A stretch of 64,000 nucleotides of DNA from Rikenellaceae bacterium (GTDB lineage Bacteria > Bacteroidota > Bacteroidia > Bacteroidales > Rikenellaceae), in the NCBI GenBank assembly GCA_015059805.1, contig SUZO01000001.1, positions 123,050 through 187,049 of the forward strand. Reading direction: 5' to 3'. Each line of letters opens with the position of its first letter. Positions within the stretch are counted from its first letter, which is position 1. The notes under the pieces are model-generated. The model did not search any database. It was not told the origin of the DNA and saw nothing but the letters and a program-made list of their open reading frames with translations. Position numbers and translations under genes: made by a program. Below, piece by piece: positions 16,505 to 25,989 of the stretch.

Positions 16505-19348
16505 ATGAAAAAATTTACTTTGATTCTATCTCGTTTGATGGTACTTCTTGCAGCAGTAGCATTTGTTGCTTGTGGTCAGACAAATGAGGAGATTGACAAC
16601 AAGGATCCAAATCCAGATGAGAAGCCAGATCCAAAGCCAGAGCCAGAACCAGATCCTGAGCTTACTTACAAGTTTGCTGTGGAGTTTGTCAAGGCTACAT
16701 CTTCAACTGCAACAGTAAAGATTACTACTGAGAATATTGCTCAGTATGCTTACGTCGCTGAGACCTCAGACACCACTCTTACTCCAGAGCTTATTTTTGC
16801 AATGGGCGAGCCAACACCTTGTATGGATGGTGAGGAGGTTGTGGAGCTAACATCTCTGAGTCCAGACACAGACTATGTTGTTCTGTTTGCTGGTGCAACT
16901 ATTAAGGATGAGTATTACGAGGAGGTTGTAAAGGTAACTTTCAAGACCGAGGCATTTACCGAGGAGCTTACCATTTACGACGTTGATTACATGTCCTTCT
17001 CAGCTCACTTTAATTTCCCTAAGGACAAGGTTACTGAAGGTAATGTTGTAAAGTGGGGTCTTACAGAGTTTCCTGTCTACTACACAAACCGCAATTTGAA
17101 GGGCTTTACAGATGCAGAGATGCTCAATATGAATGATGATGTATACCACAACTATGTTACAGAGTCTACAACTTGGTTGTTTAACGAGGATAATAGCTAT
17201 GTTGGTACTCCAAGTGAGGATGCTCCTGTATACTACGACCCTATCGTTCCTGGTCAGCCAATGTATCTGATGCTCGGAGAGTTTGCATACGACCAGAATG
17301 ACCATTGGGGCTGGGGTGATGGCTACTACAGTGCGCTGTTTGACTTTAATAACTATGTAGCAGAGTTCTACACAACAGGTAAGATGCCAGACGATTCAAA
17401 GTTCTGGACTGGCTACAACAAGAAGGTATTTGTTCAGGCAAAGGAGCCTGCAAAGATGAGCGCAAAGCCAGAGATTACACTCAACCTTACCCCTCTGGGT
17501 GGAAAGGTTAAGGTTACACTTCCAGAGGGTGCTTATGGTATGTGTATCGGTGTGATGGATACTGGTACTATGCTTGAGCTTCTTCCACTGCTCAACAATC
17601 AGCGTAGCTACATCCAGTGGTATATCACCTCTTTCCACTCATTTATGAGCGGTATATCGTTCACTACATTTGAAGATACTACCGTGCAGCTTGAGGACAA
17701 CTTCTATATGAAGCAGAATACAAACTACACTCTCTATGTAACCACTTTGGGCGATGAGATTGGTTCAAAGCAGAGCTTTAAGACTGTAGACTTTACCCTT
17801 CCAAAGCCTACAAAGCCAGCTCCAACTGCTACTGTTAAGGGTATTGTAAACCCAGAGACCAATAAGGCTGAGCACGACTTTGTATGGTTCAATCTCAAGT
17901 GTAGCTCTGCTAATGCTATTGCAGCTAAGTATCTTGCTAACTATGAGCGTGAGTGGGTGGCTATGGTTAATGCTACAATGAAGAACTATAATGTCAGTGA
18001 GCAGGAGGCTATTGATATTATGATTCAGACATATGGTCAGAGCCTTACTGCTGAGGAGGTTGCAGCAATCAACCTTGCTGAGGGTTGGAATGTGAACTTC
18101 ACTACTCGTCCAGATGCAACAACTATTTGCGGACTTAGCGTAATGAATGACGAGGGTACTTGGGGTAGCGCTGTTGATATGTACCGCTCTGCAAAGGAGC
18201 CTGCTGCAGCGCCAGTACAGTCAACTCTCTTTGAGGACCTTAAGGGTGAGTGGACAGCAACAACAACTATCCGCTACCGCCATTACCACTTCTGTAAGTT
18301 CCCAGAGAATGAGGACCACCGCAATGATGATACACAGTGTGGAAATCCAAAGGACAATAAGGAGAATAACTATTTGATTACTCGTGACGAGCCTATCTCA
18401 AGCAAGGTTGTTATCGGTGAGGTTGGTTATGAGCAGACCCTTCCAGAGGAGGTTTACCAGTTCTTCTTTGAGGCTTCAAACCTCAAGACAAAGGAGGAGG
18501 TAGATGCTGTTTACAACCAGTTCAAGACCGCTGTAGACGACTTTAATACTAATGTTCGCAACCAGAACCGTATTCTCTGTCAGGGCTTTACCCTTGAGTA
18601 TGATGCTGATATTGTTACTTGCCCTATTCCAGAGCACACTGGTGGCCCAGATGGTAAGATTCCTACAAAGTATGCAAGCCCATATGAGCTCTTCATTGCT
18701 GATGCGGATACATACTCGGCTTACAACTACGAGTCTCCAGTATACGATTTCGGTCCAAAGTGGTATCTTGAGATTGGTGCAGATGGTAAGGTTACCGCTC
18801 CGTTCAATGTAAACTACTTTGCTCCTATGGCTCAGTGGTATGAGAATGTATACCAGTTTATTGGTGCTTGTGAGTATGCTACTGCTCCGTATATGAAGGA
18901 TAGCGCTGGCAATATTGTAAATGGTCACTTCCCAGTAGAGGTCTCTGCAGACAAGAATACCATTACAATCTATCCATTCAAGCATACATTCACTCGTACT
19001 GACGATAATGGTAGTTCGCAGACAATCACTGCCGACTTCTATCCTCAGATTACTCGTGATATGGGTAGTGGTCAGTATCAACTCTACAGTATGATTGTTG
19101 CACCAATCGTTCTTACTCGAAATGGTGCCGCTGCTCCTGCTGCAGTATCTGCTGATGCTCCTGCAATGAAGACAGAGCTACAGTCTATCTACAAGGTTGC
19201 TCCTCGCCAGGCTCCAAAGAGCCGTACAGCTCTGCCTATTGTAGAGACTGTTAAGTCTCCAAAGGTTGTCAACTATCGTCTTCAGACTGCCGAGGAGGCT
19301 CGCGAGGCATTCCTCCGCATTGCAGACAAGCGTAATGCTCACAACTAA
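16505..19348 (+). CDS. Large surface lipoprotein of unknown function
   Basis: 947 aa. The N-terminus is a lipoprotein signal (MKKFTLILSRLMVLLAAVAF, then VAC) followed by a ~25 residue Asp/Pro/Glu-rich spacer (PDEKPDPKPEPEPDPE), typical of a surface tether. Residues ~55-150 look like a fibronectin type III-like domain (ATSSTATVKITTENIAQYAY). The rest is long, beta-rich and aromatic without a family I know. It is the first gene of a same-strand trio with a DUF6029 barrel and an Omp28-like protein, so it may be displayed or exported with them (inference). No good promoter consensus was found upstream. Confidence 0.7.
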   Translation: MKKFTLILSRLMVLLAAVAFVACGQTNEEIDNKDPNPDEKPDPKPEPEPDPELTYKFAVEFVKATSSTATVKITTENIAQYAYVAETSDTTLTPELIFAMGEPTPCMDGEEVVELTSLSPDTDYVVLFAGATIKDEYYEEVVKVTFKTEAFTEELTIYDVDYMSFSAHFNFPKDKVTEGNVVKWGLTEFPVYYTNRNLKGFTDAEMLNMNDDVYHNYVTESTTWLFNEDNSYVGTPSEDAPVYYDPIVPGQPMYLMLGEFAYDQNDHWGWGDGYYSALFDFNNYVAEFYTTGKMPDDSKFWTGYNKKVFVQAKEPAKMSAKPEITLNLTPLGGKVKVTLPEGAYGMCIGVMDTGTMLELLPLLNNQRSYIQWYITSFHSFMSGISFTTFEDTTVQLEDNFYMKQNTNYTLYVTTLGDEIGSKQSFKTVDFTLPKPTKPAPTATVKGIVNPETNKAEHDFVWFNLKCSSANAIAAKYLANYEREWVAMVNATMKNYNVSEQEAIDIMIQTYGQSLTAEEVAAINLAEGWNVNFTTRPDATTICGLSVMNDEGTWGSAVDMYRSAKEPAAAPVQSTLFEDLKGEWTATTTIRYRHYHFCKFPENEDHRNDDTQCGNPKDNKENNYLITRDEPISSKVVIGEVGYEQTLPEEVYQFFFEASNLKTKEEVDAVYNQFKTAVDDFNTNVRNQNRILCQGFTLEYDADIVTCPIPEHTGGPDGKIPTKYASPYELFIADADTYSAYNYESPVYDFGPKWYLEIGADGKVTAPFNVNYFAPMAQWYENVYQFIGACEYATAPYMKDSAGNIVNGHFPVEVSADKNTITIYPFKHTFTRTDDNGSSQTITADFYPQITRDMGSGQYQLYSMIVAPIVLTRNGAAAPAAVSADAPAMKTELQSIYKVAPRQAPKSRTALPIVETVKSPKVVNYRLQTAEEAREAFLRIADKRNAHN

Positions 19349-19364
19349 TTTTAACCACTACAAT

Positions 19365-19392
19365 CAGAAACTCTCCGTCTGGGGAGTTTCTG
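19365..19392 (+). other. Intergenic hairpin between lipoprotein and DUF6029 genes
   Basis: A 12 bp stem (19365-19376 with 19381-19392, one G-U pair) and a 4 nt loop. No T-tract follows, so it is more likely an mRNA processing or stabilising element than a full terminator. Confidence 0.5.
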
Positions 19393-19414
19393 GTCGTATC
19401 TGAACACAAAGTTT

Positions 19415-20983
19415 ATGAAGAGACTATTTAGTTTTGTCGTAGCTGTAGCTGCCACTCTGTCAGCCTCTGCGCAGATTGCTTTAGGCGAGAAGGGGGGAGT
19501 GATTTCGGGTAGCGTTGAGAGTAATAATATCGTCTATTTTAACGATAGCGCACTCTCTACACCTGCTCCAGATACACACTTTGGCTCAAACGACTACATT
19601 AAGGTTGATTATGCCGTAGACCGCTTCAGTGCAGGTATTCAGGTGGAGACCTATCTGCCAGCACTGCAGGGTTATGAGATTGGTAGCTATGGCAATCAGT
19701 TTAAGGTGCTTGTGCCGATGGTCTATGCACAGTGGCAGGATAAGAGTTACTCTGTTACTGTCGGTAATATGTACGAGCAGTTTGGTAATGGACTTATTTT
19801 TCGTAGCTTTGAGGACCGCCAGCTCGGTTTTAATAACTCACTTCTCGGCGCAAGGGTTACCTATAACCTTGGCGACTACTTCGCTGTTAAGGCTATCTAT
19901 GGTCGCCCACGCCTCTATACAAACTACCAGACCGGTTGGGCTGGTGGTGCTGACTTGAGCCTCTCACTTGGCGATATGTTCGGTATGCAGAAGGGCGCAC
20001 TCTTTATTGAGGGTAGTTATGTGAACCGTTATGAGAAGGTTAGCGACATTGCTGCAGATAATATGCTCAATATGTACTCTGCTCGCCTTAATTTTGACCA
20101 CTCAGGCTTTACATTCCGTGGTGAGTATGTGGGCAAGGGTAAGGACTATACACAGCTTGGCAATAAGGGCTGGGCGGGCTATGGTGAGATTGGCTGGGCA
20201 GGCAAGGGATTCAGCTTTACTGGCTCTGTGCGTGCGCTGAGCCACATGCTCACTCCTATTGCAGTTGATGGCGCAGGTACGGGCAATACGCTCAACTATC
20301 TGCCTGCTATGACACGCCAGTACACTTATATGCTTGCCAACCTCAATCCATATCAGGTAAATGCCGAGGGCGAGATTGGCGGTCAGGTGGACTTTTACTA
20401 CACCTATCGCAGTAAAACTAACCGCTACCGCTACTGGAACTTCCACGCAAACTACTCTACCTACTACACACTGCTCAAGGAGCAGAGTAAGAGTGGTAAC
20501 CGTGAGCGTCTGTGGCAGGATATTAACGTAGATGTGACACGCCAGTGGTCAAAGAAGCTCAAGACTACATTCCTCTACTCTTTCCAGGAGTGGAATCCTT
20601 ACCACGGCTACCACCACCGCACTTACGTGTCAAATATCTTTGTTGCCGATGTGCAGTATAAGTTTGACCGCAAGAAGTCGCTGCGCGTAGAGGCTCAGTA
20701 TCTGCTCTCTGGTGAGTATGAGGGTGACTGGGTGGCTGGTCTTGTGGAGTTTAACCTTGCACCAAAGTGGAGCTTCTTTGTAAGTGATATGTACAACCTC
20801 GGTCGTGGCGACAAGGGTACAGATAAGAACTACTACTCTGTGGGTGGTAGCCTTACAATCAAGCGCACCCGCATACAGCTGAGCTATGGTCGCAACCGTG
20901 CAGGATATATCTGCTCTGGCGGTGTGTGCCGCTACTCTCCAGAGTATAACGGAATTAACATTGCTCTAACCGCTTCATTCTAA
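19415..20983 (+). CDS. DUF6029-type outer membrane beta-barrel protein
   Basis: 522 aa with a cleavable signal peptide (MKRLFSFVVAVAATLSASAQ). The body is alternating aromatic/polar strands ending in a terminal Phe (NGINIALTASF), the usual signature of an outer membrane barrel. It matches my memory of the Bacteroidota DUF6029 family (for example VGNMYEQFGNGLIFRSFEDR). Function is unknown; a transport or docking role for the neighbouring lipoprotein is only an inference. It starts 66 bp after the lipoprotein gene and 4 bp before the Omp28-like gene. Confidence 0.75.
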   Translation: MKRLFSFVVAVAATLSASAQIALGEKGGVISGSVESNNIVYFNDSALSTPAPDTHFGSNDYIKVDYAVDRFSAGIQVETYLPALQGYEIGSYGNQFKVLVPMVYAQWQDKSYSVTVGNMYEQFGNGLIFRSFEDRQLGFNNSLLGARVTYNLGDYFAVKAIYGRPRLYTNYQTGWAGGADLSLSLGDMFGMQKGALFIEGSYVNRYEKVSDIAADNMLNMYSARLNFDHSGFTFRGEYVGKGKDYTQLGNKGWAGYGEIGWAGKGFSFTGSVRALSHMLTPIAVDGAGTGNTLNYLPAMTRQYTYMLANLNPYQVNAEGEIGGQVDFYYTYRSKTNRYRYWNFHANYSTYYTLLKEQSKSGNRERLWQDINVDVTRQWSKKLKTTFLYSFQEWNPYHGYHHRTYVSNIFVADVQYKFDRKKSLRVEAQYLLSGEYEGDWVAGLVEFNLAPKWSFFVSDMYNLGRGDKGTDKNYYSVGGSLTIKRTRIQLSYGRNRAGYICSGGVCRYSPEYNGINIALTASF

Positions 20984-20987
20984 CGCT

Positions 20988-22433
20988 ATGAGAAAGTTTT
21001 TATATACTTTGGTTGCACTGTTTGCAACCCTTACAACAACCTCGTGCCTCTATGGTGTAGGTACAGACGAGGGTATGGATATAGAGGATACCTCTGGCTT
21101 TAAGGTTGAGGTCTCTACAAATGTAATCTCTGCAAATGGCGAGGATACAGCAGTTTTTCGTGCGCTCTATAATGGTGAGGATGTCACCGCTGAGGCTACA
21201 CTCTACGATAACGCTACCGATCAGCCATATGAGAGTATGAGCTTTTCAACCTATACATCAGGAATCTACCAGTTCTATGTTATCTGGGGCGAGAATCGCA
21301 GTGAGGTTATTGATGTGATGGCTGTTCAGGCAATGGACCTCTCTGATAGAGACGAGCAGGGATTGACCGTATCACTATCTACAAACCTTGTTCAGGTGGG
21401 TAAGCAGTACGCAGCATTTATTATCCGCTATGACGGTAAGGTGCTTGAGCCAGCAGAAATGGAGAAGGTCAAGATTTACAATGCCGAGACCGACAATGGT
21501 GTTGCCCTTGAGTGGGTTGCAGCTCTCTACAATGGTAAGGAGTATGTTCTTCCTTCATATACAGCCAATAAGGCTGGTAAGAAGAGCTTCTGGGTGGGTT
21601 ATAAGACCAAGAATACCCGTGAAACACCAGTAACTATTACTGCCGTAAGCAGCGCAATCCCTGCACGCCCTGTAGACCCACAGCCGACAAATACAGACTT
21701 TGTACACCGCACTATGTTTACACAGCTCACAGGTACTTGGTGCGGCTGGTGTCCTAATATGATTGAGGCGTTCCACATTATGTTTGAGGACGAGCAGTAT
21801 AAGGATAAGTTTGTGCATACAGCAGTTCACGGCGGTGATACTTTTAGCGTTAAAATGCATAATGGACGTGACCTTGCATCTATTCTTAACACCTCTGGTG
21901 GCTACCCATATACAATCGCAAACCTTGCGTATGGACTGAATACTAATAACTCTGTTGAGGGCAATATCGGTGCTATCATGGGCTCTATTGAGAATACGCT
22001 CAAGACCCCTGCTTATGCAGGTATTGCAGTACGAACTGAGCTTAAGGATAATATTCTGCTTGTTCGCGCATCTGTAAAGGCGGCTCAAGATGGCGAGTAC
22101 TCTGTCGGTGCTTGGCTTGTTGAGAGTGGTATCTATGCCGCACAGAGTAACTATACAGATATCAAGGAGGATTATATTGATATTCACGAGAATGTGGTGC
22201 GTATCGCTGACTCAAATCCTGAGGGAAATAACTTCTTTGGTCACCCTATGGGCTTTATTAGCAAGGGAGATAGTGCAGATTACCTATTTATTATGGATGT
22301 AGACCCAAGTTGGAATGTTGAAAACTGCCACTTGGTACTCTTTGCATCAACCATTCAGCATAATCAGTACACTATGACCAATGCGGTGAAAACCACTTCG
22401 CTAACATCGGGCGTAGAGTTTGAGTATAAGTAA
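20988..22433 (+). CDS. Omp28-related thioredoxin-fold lipoprotein
   Basis: 481 aa. The signal MRKFLYTLVALFATLTTTSC predicts a lipid-modified Cys at ~20. Two Ig-like beta domains (~35-225) precede an Omp28-like thioredoxin-fold domain with the intact motif TWCGWCPN (~255). Omp28-family proteins are outer membrane or surface proteins of Bacteroidota; the CxxC suggests disulfide chemistry. It sits 4 bp after the DUF6029 gene and is followed by a terminator. The trio could form one envelope complex (inference). Confidence 0.8.
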   Translation: MRKFLYTLVALFATLTTTSCLYGVGTDEGMDIEDTSGFKVEVSTNVISANGEDTAVFRALYNGEDVTAEATLYDNATDQPYESMSFSTYTSGIYQFYVIWGENRSEVIDVMAVQAMDLSDRDEQGLTVSLSTNLVQVGKQYAAFIIRYDGKVLEPAEMEKVKIYNAETDNGVALEWVAALYNGKEYVLPSYTANKAGKKSFWVGYKTKNTRETPVTITAVSSAIPARPVDPQPTNTDFVHRTMFTQLTGTWCGWCPNMIEAFHIMFEDEQYKDKFVHTAVHGGDTFSVKMHNGRDLASILNTSGGYPYTIANLAYGLNTNNSVEGNIGAIMGSIENTLKTPAYAGIAVRTELKDNILLVRASVKAAQDGEYSVGAWLVESGIYAAQSNYTDIKEDYIDIHENVVRIADSNPEGNNFFGHPMGFISKGDSADYLFIMDVDPSWNVENCHLVLFASTIQHNQYTMTNAVKTTSLTSGVEFEYK

Positions 22434-22452
22434 GGGGTGGAAATATGTATAC

Positions 22453-22494
22453 AAAATAAGACTCTGCATCATGCGATGCAGAGTCTTATTTTTT
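22453..22494. terminator. Bidirectional terminator between omp28-like gene and efp
   Basis: A 17 bp stem (22454-22470 with 22475-22491) with a 4 nt loop and A/T tracts on both sides. It ends both converging transcripts. Confidence 0.9.
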
Positions 22495-22508
22495 GCAGTA
22501 ATAAACCA

Positions 22509-23081
22509 CTACTTAATACGCTCGTAGTACTCACGGGTACGGGTATCAACGCGGATGCGGTCACCAGTGTTGATAAAGAGAGGTACCTTGATAGTAGCGC
22601 CAGTGTTTACAGTCGCTGGCTTGAGTGAGTTGGTAGAGGCTGTATCACCCTTAATACCTGGCTCAGTGTAGGTAACCTCCATGTCTACGATTGGAGGAAG
22701 CTCAGCAGAGAGGACAGTCTCCTTCTCAGTGTGGAACATAACCTCAACAATCTGACCATCAGCCATAAGGTCGTAGTTGTTAATCAGACTCTTCTCGATG
22801 TTAATCTCCTCAAAAGTCTCGCAGTGCATAAAGTGAGCACCCAAATCGTCCTCATAAGTGAACTGGTAAGGGCGACGCTCAACGCGCACCTGCTCAATCT
22901 TCTGACCTACAGAAGAGAATGTGTTTTCAAGAACGCGACCGTTCTCAAGGTTCTTGAGCTTAGAACGAACAAAAGCGGGACCCTTGCCCGGCTTGCAGTG
23001 CTGGAAATCAACAACAAGGAAAGTCTTGCCATCCATCTCGATGCACATACCGATTTTAATATCAGCAGCAGTAATTGTCAT
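22509..23081 (-). CDS. efp: Translation elongation factor P
   Basis: 190 aa. EF-P enters the ribosomal E-site region and relieves stalling at proline stretches. Domain I has the loop CKPGKGPAF with Lys33 at the tip, the position that is modified in other bacteria. Domains II-III follow (NTGDRIRVDTRTREYYER). Length is normal. It is a single gene with a TAATTTTG -7 element upstream and a shared terminator downstream. It forms the left border of the TIR/RyR island. Confidence 0.96.
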   Translation of the reverse strand: MTITAADIKIGMCIEMDGKTFLVVDFQHCKPGKGPAFVRSKLKNLENGRVLENTFSSVGQKIEQVRVERRPYQFTYEDDLGAHFMHCETFEEINIEKSLINNYDLMADGQIVEVMFHTEKETVLSAELPPIVDMEVTYTEPGIKGDTASTNSLKPATVNTGATIKVPLFINTGDRIRVDTRTREYYERIK

Positions 23082-23122
23082 AATATTTTATTTAATAAAG
23101 TGATAATTCGCAATAATCGCGG

Positions 23123-23152
23123 CAAAATTACAAAAAAATCCTTAAAATCAAA
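23123..23152 (-). promoter_or_regulatory. Promoter of efp
   Basis: On the minus strand: -7 TAATTTTG (23130-23123), with TTTG (23152-23149) at an 18 bp spacing, one short of the usual 19-21. The leader would be ~35 nt. Confidence 0.5.
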
Positions 23153-23273
23153 ACAATAGCGCAATATTTAGAAGTTGTTGAGAATTTATTTACCTCATTT
23201 TTATGTGTAAAGAAATTTATCTATTGCCGTAGACTTTATTGAACATTTATTCGCCCAAATAAAATAAATTTAT

Positions 23274-23281
23274 TAAATTTG
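23274..23281 (+). promoter_or_regulatory. -7 element upstream of the TIR/RyR island
   Basis: TAAATTTG fits the -7 consensus exactly. The best -33 candidate 20 bp before it is TTCG (23250-23253), one base off TTTG. It is the only good plus-strand promoter I see before the island's first gene. Confidence 0.5.
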
Positions 23282-23290
23282 CATACTTTT

Positions 23291-23317
23291 ATGTCTAATT
23301 TTATGAGTTATGGGTAG
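23291..23317 (+). CDS. Possible 8-codon leader peptide overlapping the island's first gene
   Basis: ATG at 23291 opens MSNFMSYG and ends with TAG at 23315-23317, overlapping the ATG (23310) of the channel gene. It lies right after the predicted start site, so it may be read first and couple translation. It could equally be chance. Confidence 0.25.
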   Translation: MSNFMSYG

Positions 23318-25463
23318 TCTTGGGATTGAAATTTTAGCATCAATAGGGGTTGCGCTCATCGCAGTAATGTTGTACTGCTTTTTCAGACGTAGTGTTAAGA
23401 TGGATAGAATGTTGGCAAAGGGTGAGTTTAAGACTCTATTTTATATTTTGCTCTTTGTCTTTTTAGTTCCGCTCACACTCTCGGCAGTTTTGCACTGTCT
23501 ATCTTTGACAGGTCGTGATTTTATTGGAAATGACAACAATGCTGATGTCAACATTGTCTGGACAATGTTGTACCACAGCTTGGACCCTGGAAATCTAAAT
23601 ACGGTTGGCAAGTCTGGGCATAGAGTCATCGCCTTTTTAGTCGCACTATTTGGAGTGGTGATGATGAACGGTGTGCTTGTCTCCTCAATCGTCAGCCTCT
23701 ATGAGAGGTATGTAAATAAGTGGGAGAAGGGTTTGGCAAGGTATCATAGAGAGCTTAAGAACTCTAATTTTATAGTTATTATAGGCAATAACGAGCTTAT
23801 TCCCGACCTTATACGTCAGATTTTTGCAAGAAAAGAGAAGATAGACTATGTGGTTGTTCAGACTAATAGCGATATAGAGGCATTTCGCAAGTTCTTAGCC
23901 TCCTTCTTGTCGCACGAGGATGAGCAGCGAGTAATTGTCTACTATGGCGAGCAGAACTCTGCAGATGATATTGCCGACCTACACTTAGAGTGTGCTAAGG
24001 AGGTCTTTATTCTTGGCGATAGCGTTGAGGATGAGGCGTATAAGACTAATCACGATGCGCTGAATATGAGCTGTCTGCAGATTATCTCTGACCAGCTCTC
24101 TAAACGCCCACCAAGACCAAAAGAGCTTATATGTAGAGTGATGTTTGAGTACCAGACCTCGTTCTCAATTTTCCAATTTGCAGATATAAGCGACAAAATT
24201 AAGAAGTATATTAAATTTAGACCGTTCAACTACTACGAGCAGTGGGCACAGCGTGTATTTGTAAACCGCGACCTCACTCCAGCCGATATAGATGTTGAGC
24301 ATTATCTGCCATTAGAGGGTAAAGAGCCTATTACGGTTGATAGTGACGACTTTGTGCATTTGGTTGTTGTAGGTATGTCAAAGACGGGCGTTTCAATGGC
24401 AATTGAGGCGGCACATCTTGCCCACTATCCAAACTTCAATAGAGATACAAAGCTCAAAACTCGCATCACCTTTATCGACACCGAGTGTGCTAAGGAGATG
24501 GACTATTTCCAGGCTCGCTTTAAGGAGATGTTTGCCCTTGCAAGGTGGCGATTGCTCCGTAGTGAGTGTAAGGGCGGCACAGAACTTTACGATAGTACAA
24601 AGTGGGAGAATGACTATCCTTGTAGCCAAAATAGCTACTTAGGCGGCGATTTTATAGATGTTGAGTGGGAGTTTATTGAGGGTGGCGTAGAGTGTATAAC
24701 AGTGCAGCAGTATCTTAGGAGGGCTGCTCAGAATAGCCATGCCCGCTTTACACTTGCCATCTGTCTGCCACAGGATAATCAGAGCGTCGCTGCATCGCTA
24801 TATCTGCCAGATGAAGTCTATGAGAATGCAGTTCAAGTGCTTGTATATCAGCGTCATGGCTCGGCTATTATTGATAGTATTTCGCATGACGGAAATAAAA
24901 ACAAGTACTACACACGCCTCAAGGCGTTTGGTATGCTTCAATGTGCATATGATGACTCTCTAAATGAGTTGTCGTATAAGATAGCTCAGACACTTGATGC
25001 ACACTATTATGAAATGTACCAGCAGGTCAATAGAGTAAATAATGTTGTCAAGTCTGACCGAACAAACCTACGCGGTAAATCTGAGGCTGCTAAGCTGTGG
25101 AGCAATATCTACAATGCAAATACTATTTGGGGTAAGTTGAGGAGTATAAACTATGCAGAGACTAAGACAATAAGTGAGCAGAATGTTGAGCTATTGGCTC
25201 GCACAGAGCATAATCGTTGGGTTATGGAGCAGCTCTTGATGCGATTTAGGGCGCTAACTGAGCAGGAGCAGGCTGATGTGTGCAGTGGACGAGTTGATAA
25301 AGATGTTCTGAAGGGTGACAAAATGGCTCACTTAGATATCTGTAGCAACGATAGGCTTATAGAGATAGACCCGTTGTCAAAGCTCTATGATGTTGGGTTT
25401 ATACGAATTATTCCAGAGATACTTGAAAATATTGATGCTGATGAACGACAAGCAGATTGTTGA
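23310..25463 (+). CDS. CASTOR/POLLUX-like ion channel with two RCK (TrkA-N) domains and a C-terminal RyR-like domain
   Basis: 717 aa. Helices lie at ~5-25, 43-63 and 105-131, with a pore-like segment WTMLYHSLDPGNL at ~84-96 before the last helix; this LDPG pore pattern resembles bacterial CASTOR/POLLUX homologues. Two Rossmann-type RCK domains follow (NFIVIIGNNELIPDLI ~153-168; HLVVVGMSKTGVSMAIEA ~350-367). The last ~90 residues (LLARTEHNRWVMEQLL, then KMAHLDICSNDRL and a YDVG...IIP end) look like a prokaryotic RyR-type domain. RCK domains gate channels on ligand binding; the RyR domain could be a second sensor. The sigma factor gene starts inside its 3' end (23 bp overlap). Ion selectivity cannot be read from sequence. 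Confidence 0.8.
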   Translation: MGSLGIEILASIGVALIAVMLYCFFRRSVKMDRMLAKGEFKTLFYILLFVFLVPLTLSAVLHCLSLTGRDFIGNDNNADVNIVWTMLYHSLDPGNLNTVGKSGHRVIAFLVALFGVVMMNGVLVSSIVSLYERYVNKWEKGLARYHRELKNSNFIVIIGNNELIPDLIRQIFARKEKIDYVVVQTNSDIEAFRKFLASFLSHEDEQRVIVYYGEQNSADDIADLHLECAKEVFILGDSVEDEAYKTNHDALNMSCLQIISDQLSKRPPRPKELICRVMFEYQTSFSIFQFADISDKIKKYIKFRPFNYYEQWAQRVFVNRDLTPADIDVEHYLPLEGKEPITVDSDDFVHLVVVGMSKTGVSMAIEAAHLAHYPNFNRDTKLKTRITFIDTECAKEMDYFQARFKEMFALARWRLLRSECKGGTELYDSTKWENDYPCSQNSYLGGDFIDVEWEFIEGGVECITVQQYLRRAAQNSHARFTLAICLPQDNQSVAASLYLPDEVYENAVQVLVYQRHGSAIIDSISHDGNKNKYYTRLKAFGMLQCAYDDSLNELSYKIAQTLDAHYYEMYQQVNRVNNVVKSDRTNLRGKSEAAKLWSNIYNANTIWGKLRSINYAETKTISEQNVELLARTEHNRWVMEQLLMRFRALTEQEQADVCSGRVDKDVLKGDKMAHLDICSNDRLIEIDPLSKLYDVGFIRIIPEILENIDADERQADC

Positions 25464-25989
25464 GGCGTTAATTGCCCATGATAAGCAGGTGACACAGCAG
25501 TTCTTTTTTAAGGACTGCCGACCTCTATTTGTGAGCATTATACGTCGAGTATTCTCATATAGTGTTGATTATGACGAGTTTGTAAATGAGCTCTATCTGC
25601 ATCTTATGGAGAATGACGGCTATAGGCTCAGGCAATATCAGGGGCGAAGTTCTATATATCAGTGGCTGAAAATTACTGCCATTCGCTACTTTATTGCTAA
25701 GCGCGACCGATTGATAGATATGAGTTCAAAAGATGCTCTTTTAGGTAGGGCTATGCAGAGCCAGAGCGTTGATAATAGTACAGAGGTATCTAAAATGGAT
25801 ATTGAGCGTCTATTGACCTTTATGACTAACAAGAGATATGTCTATGTTATCAGGCAGTTGGTGCTTAAGGATGCCGAGCCAGAGCAGGTTGCCCAGCAGA
25901 TAGGAGTAAGCGTAGATAATTTGTATAATATAAAAAGACGAGCTATTGCTGCACTAACAAAAATGGCTCTAAAAGAGGCGGAGATATGA
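25441..25989 (+). CDS. Sigma-70 family (ECF-like) RNA polymerase sigma factor
   Basis: 182 aa from ATG 25441 (in-frame upstream codons lie inside the channel gene and do not resemble a sigma factor). Region 2 covers ~20-85 (DYDEFVNELYLHLMENDGYRLRQY, SIYQWLKITAIRYFIAKRD). Region 4 is near the C-terminus, with a helix-turn-helix (AEPEQVAQQIGVSVDNLYNIKRRA). It overlaps the channel gene by 23 bp and the next gene by ATGA. A sigma factor paired with a downstream membrane-free regulator suggests that it transcribes this island or a set of response genes when released; target promoters are not identified. Confidence 0.85.
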   Translation: MNDKQIVEALIAHDKQVTQQFFFKDCRPLFVSIIRRVFSYSVDYDEFVNELYLHLMENDGYRLRQYQGRSSIYQWLKITAIRYFIAKRDRLIDMSSKDALLGRAMQSQSVDNSTEVSKMDIERLLTFMTNKRYVYVIRQLVLKDAEPEQVAQQIGVSVDNLYNIKRRAIAALTKMALKEAEI

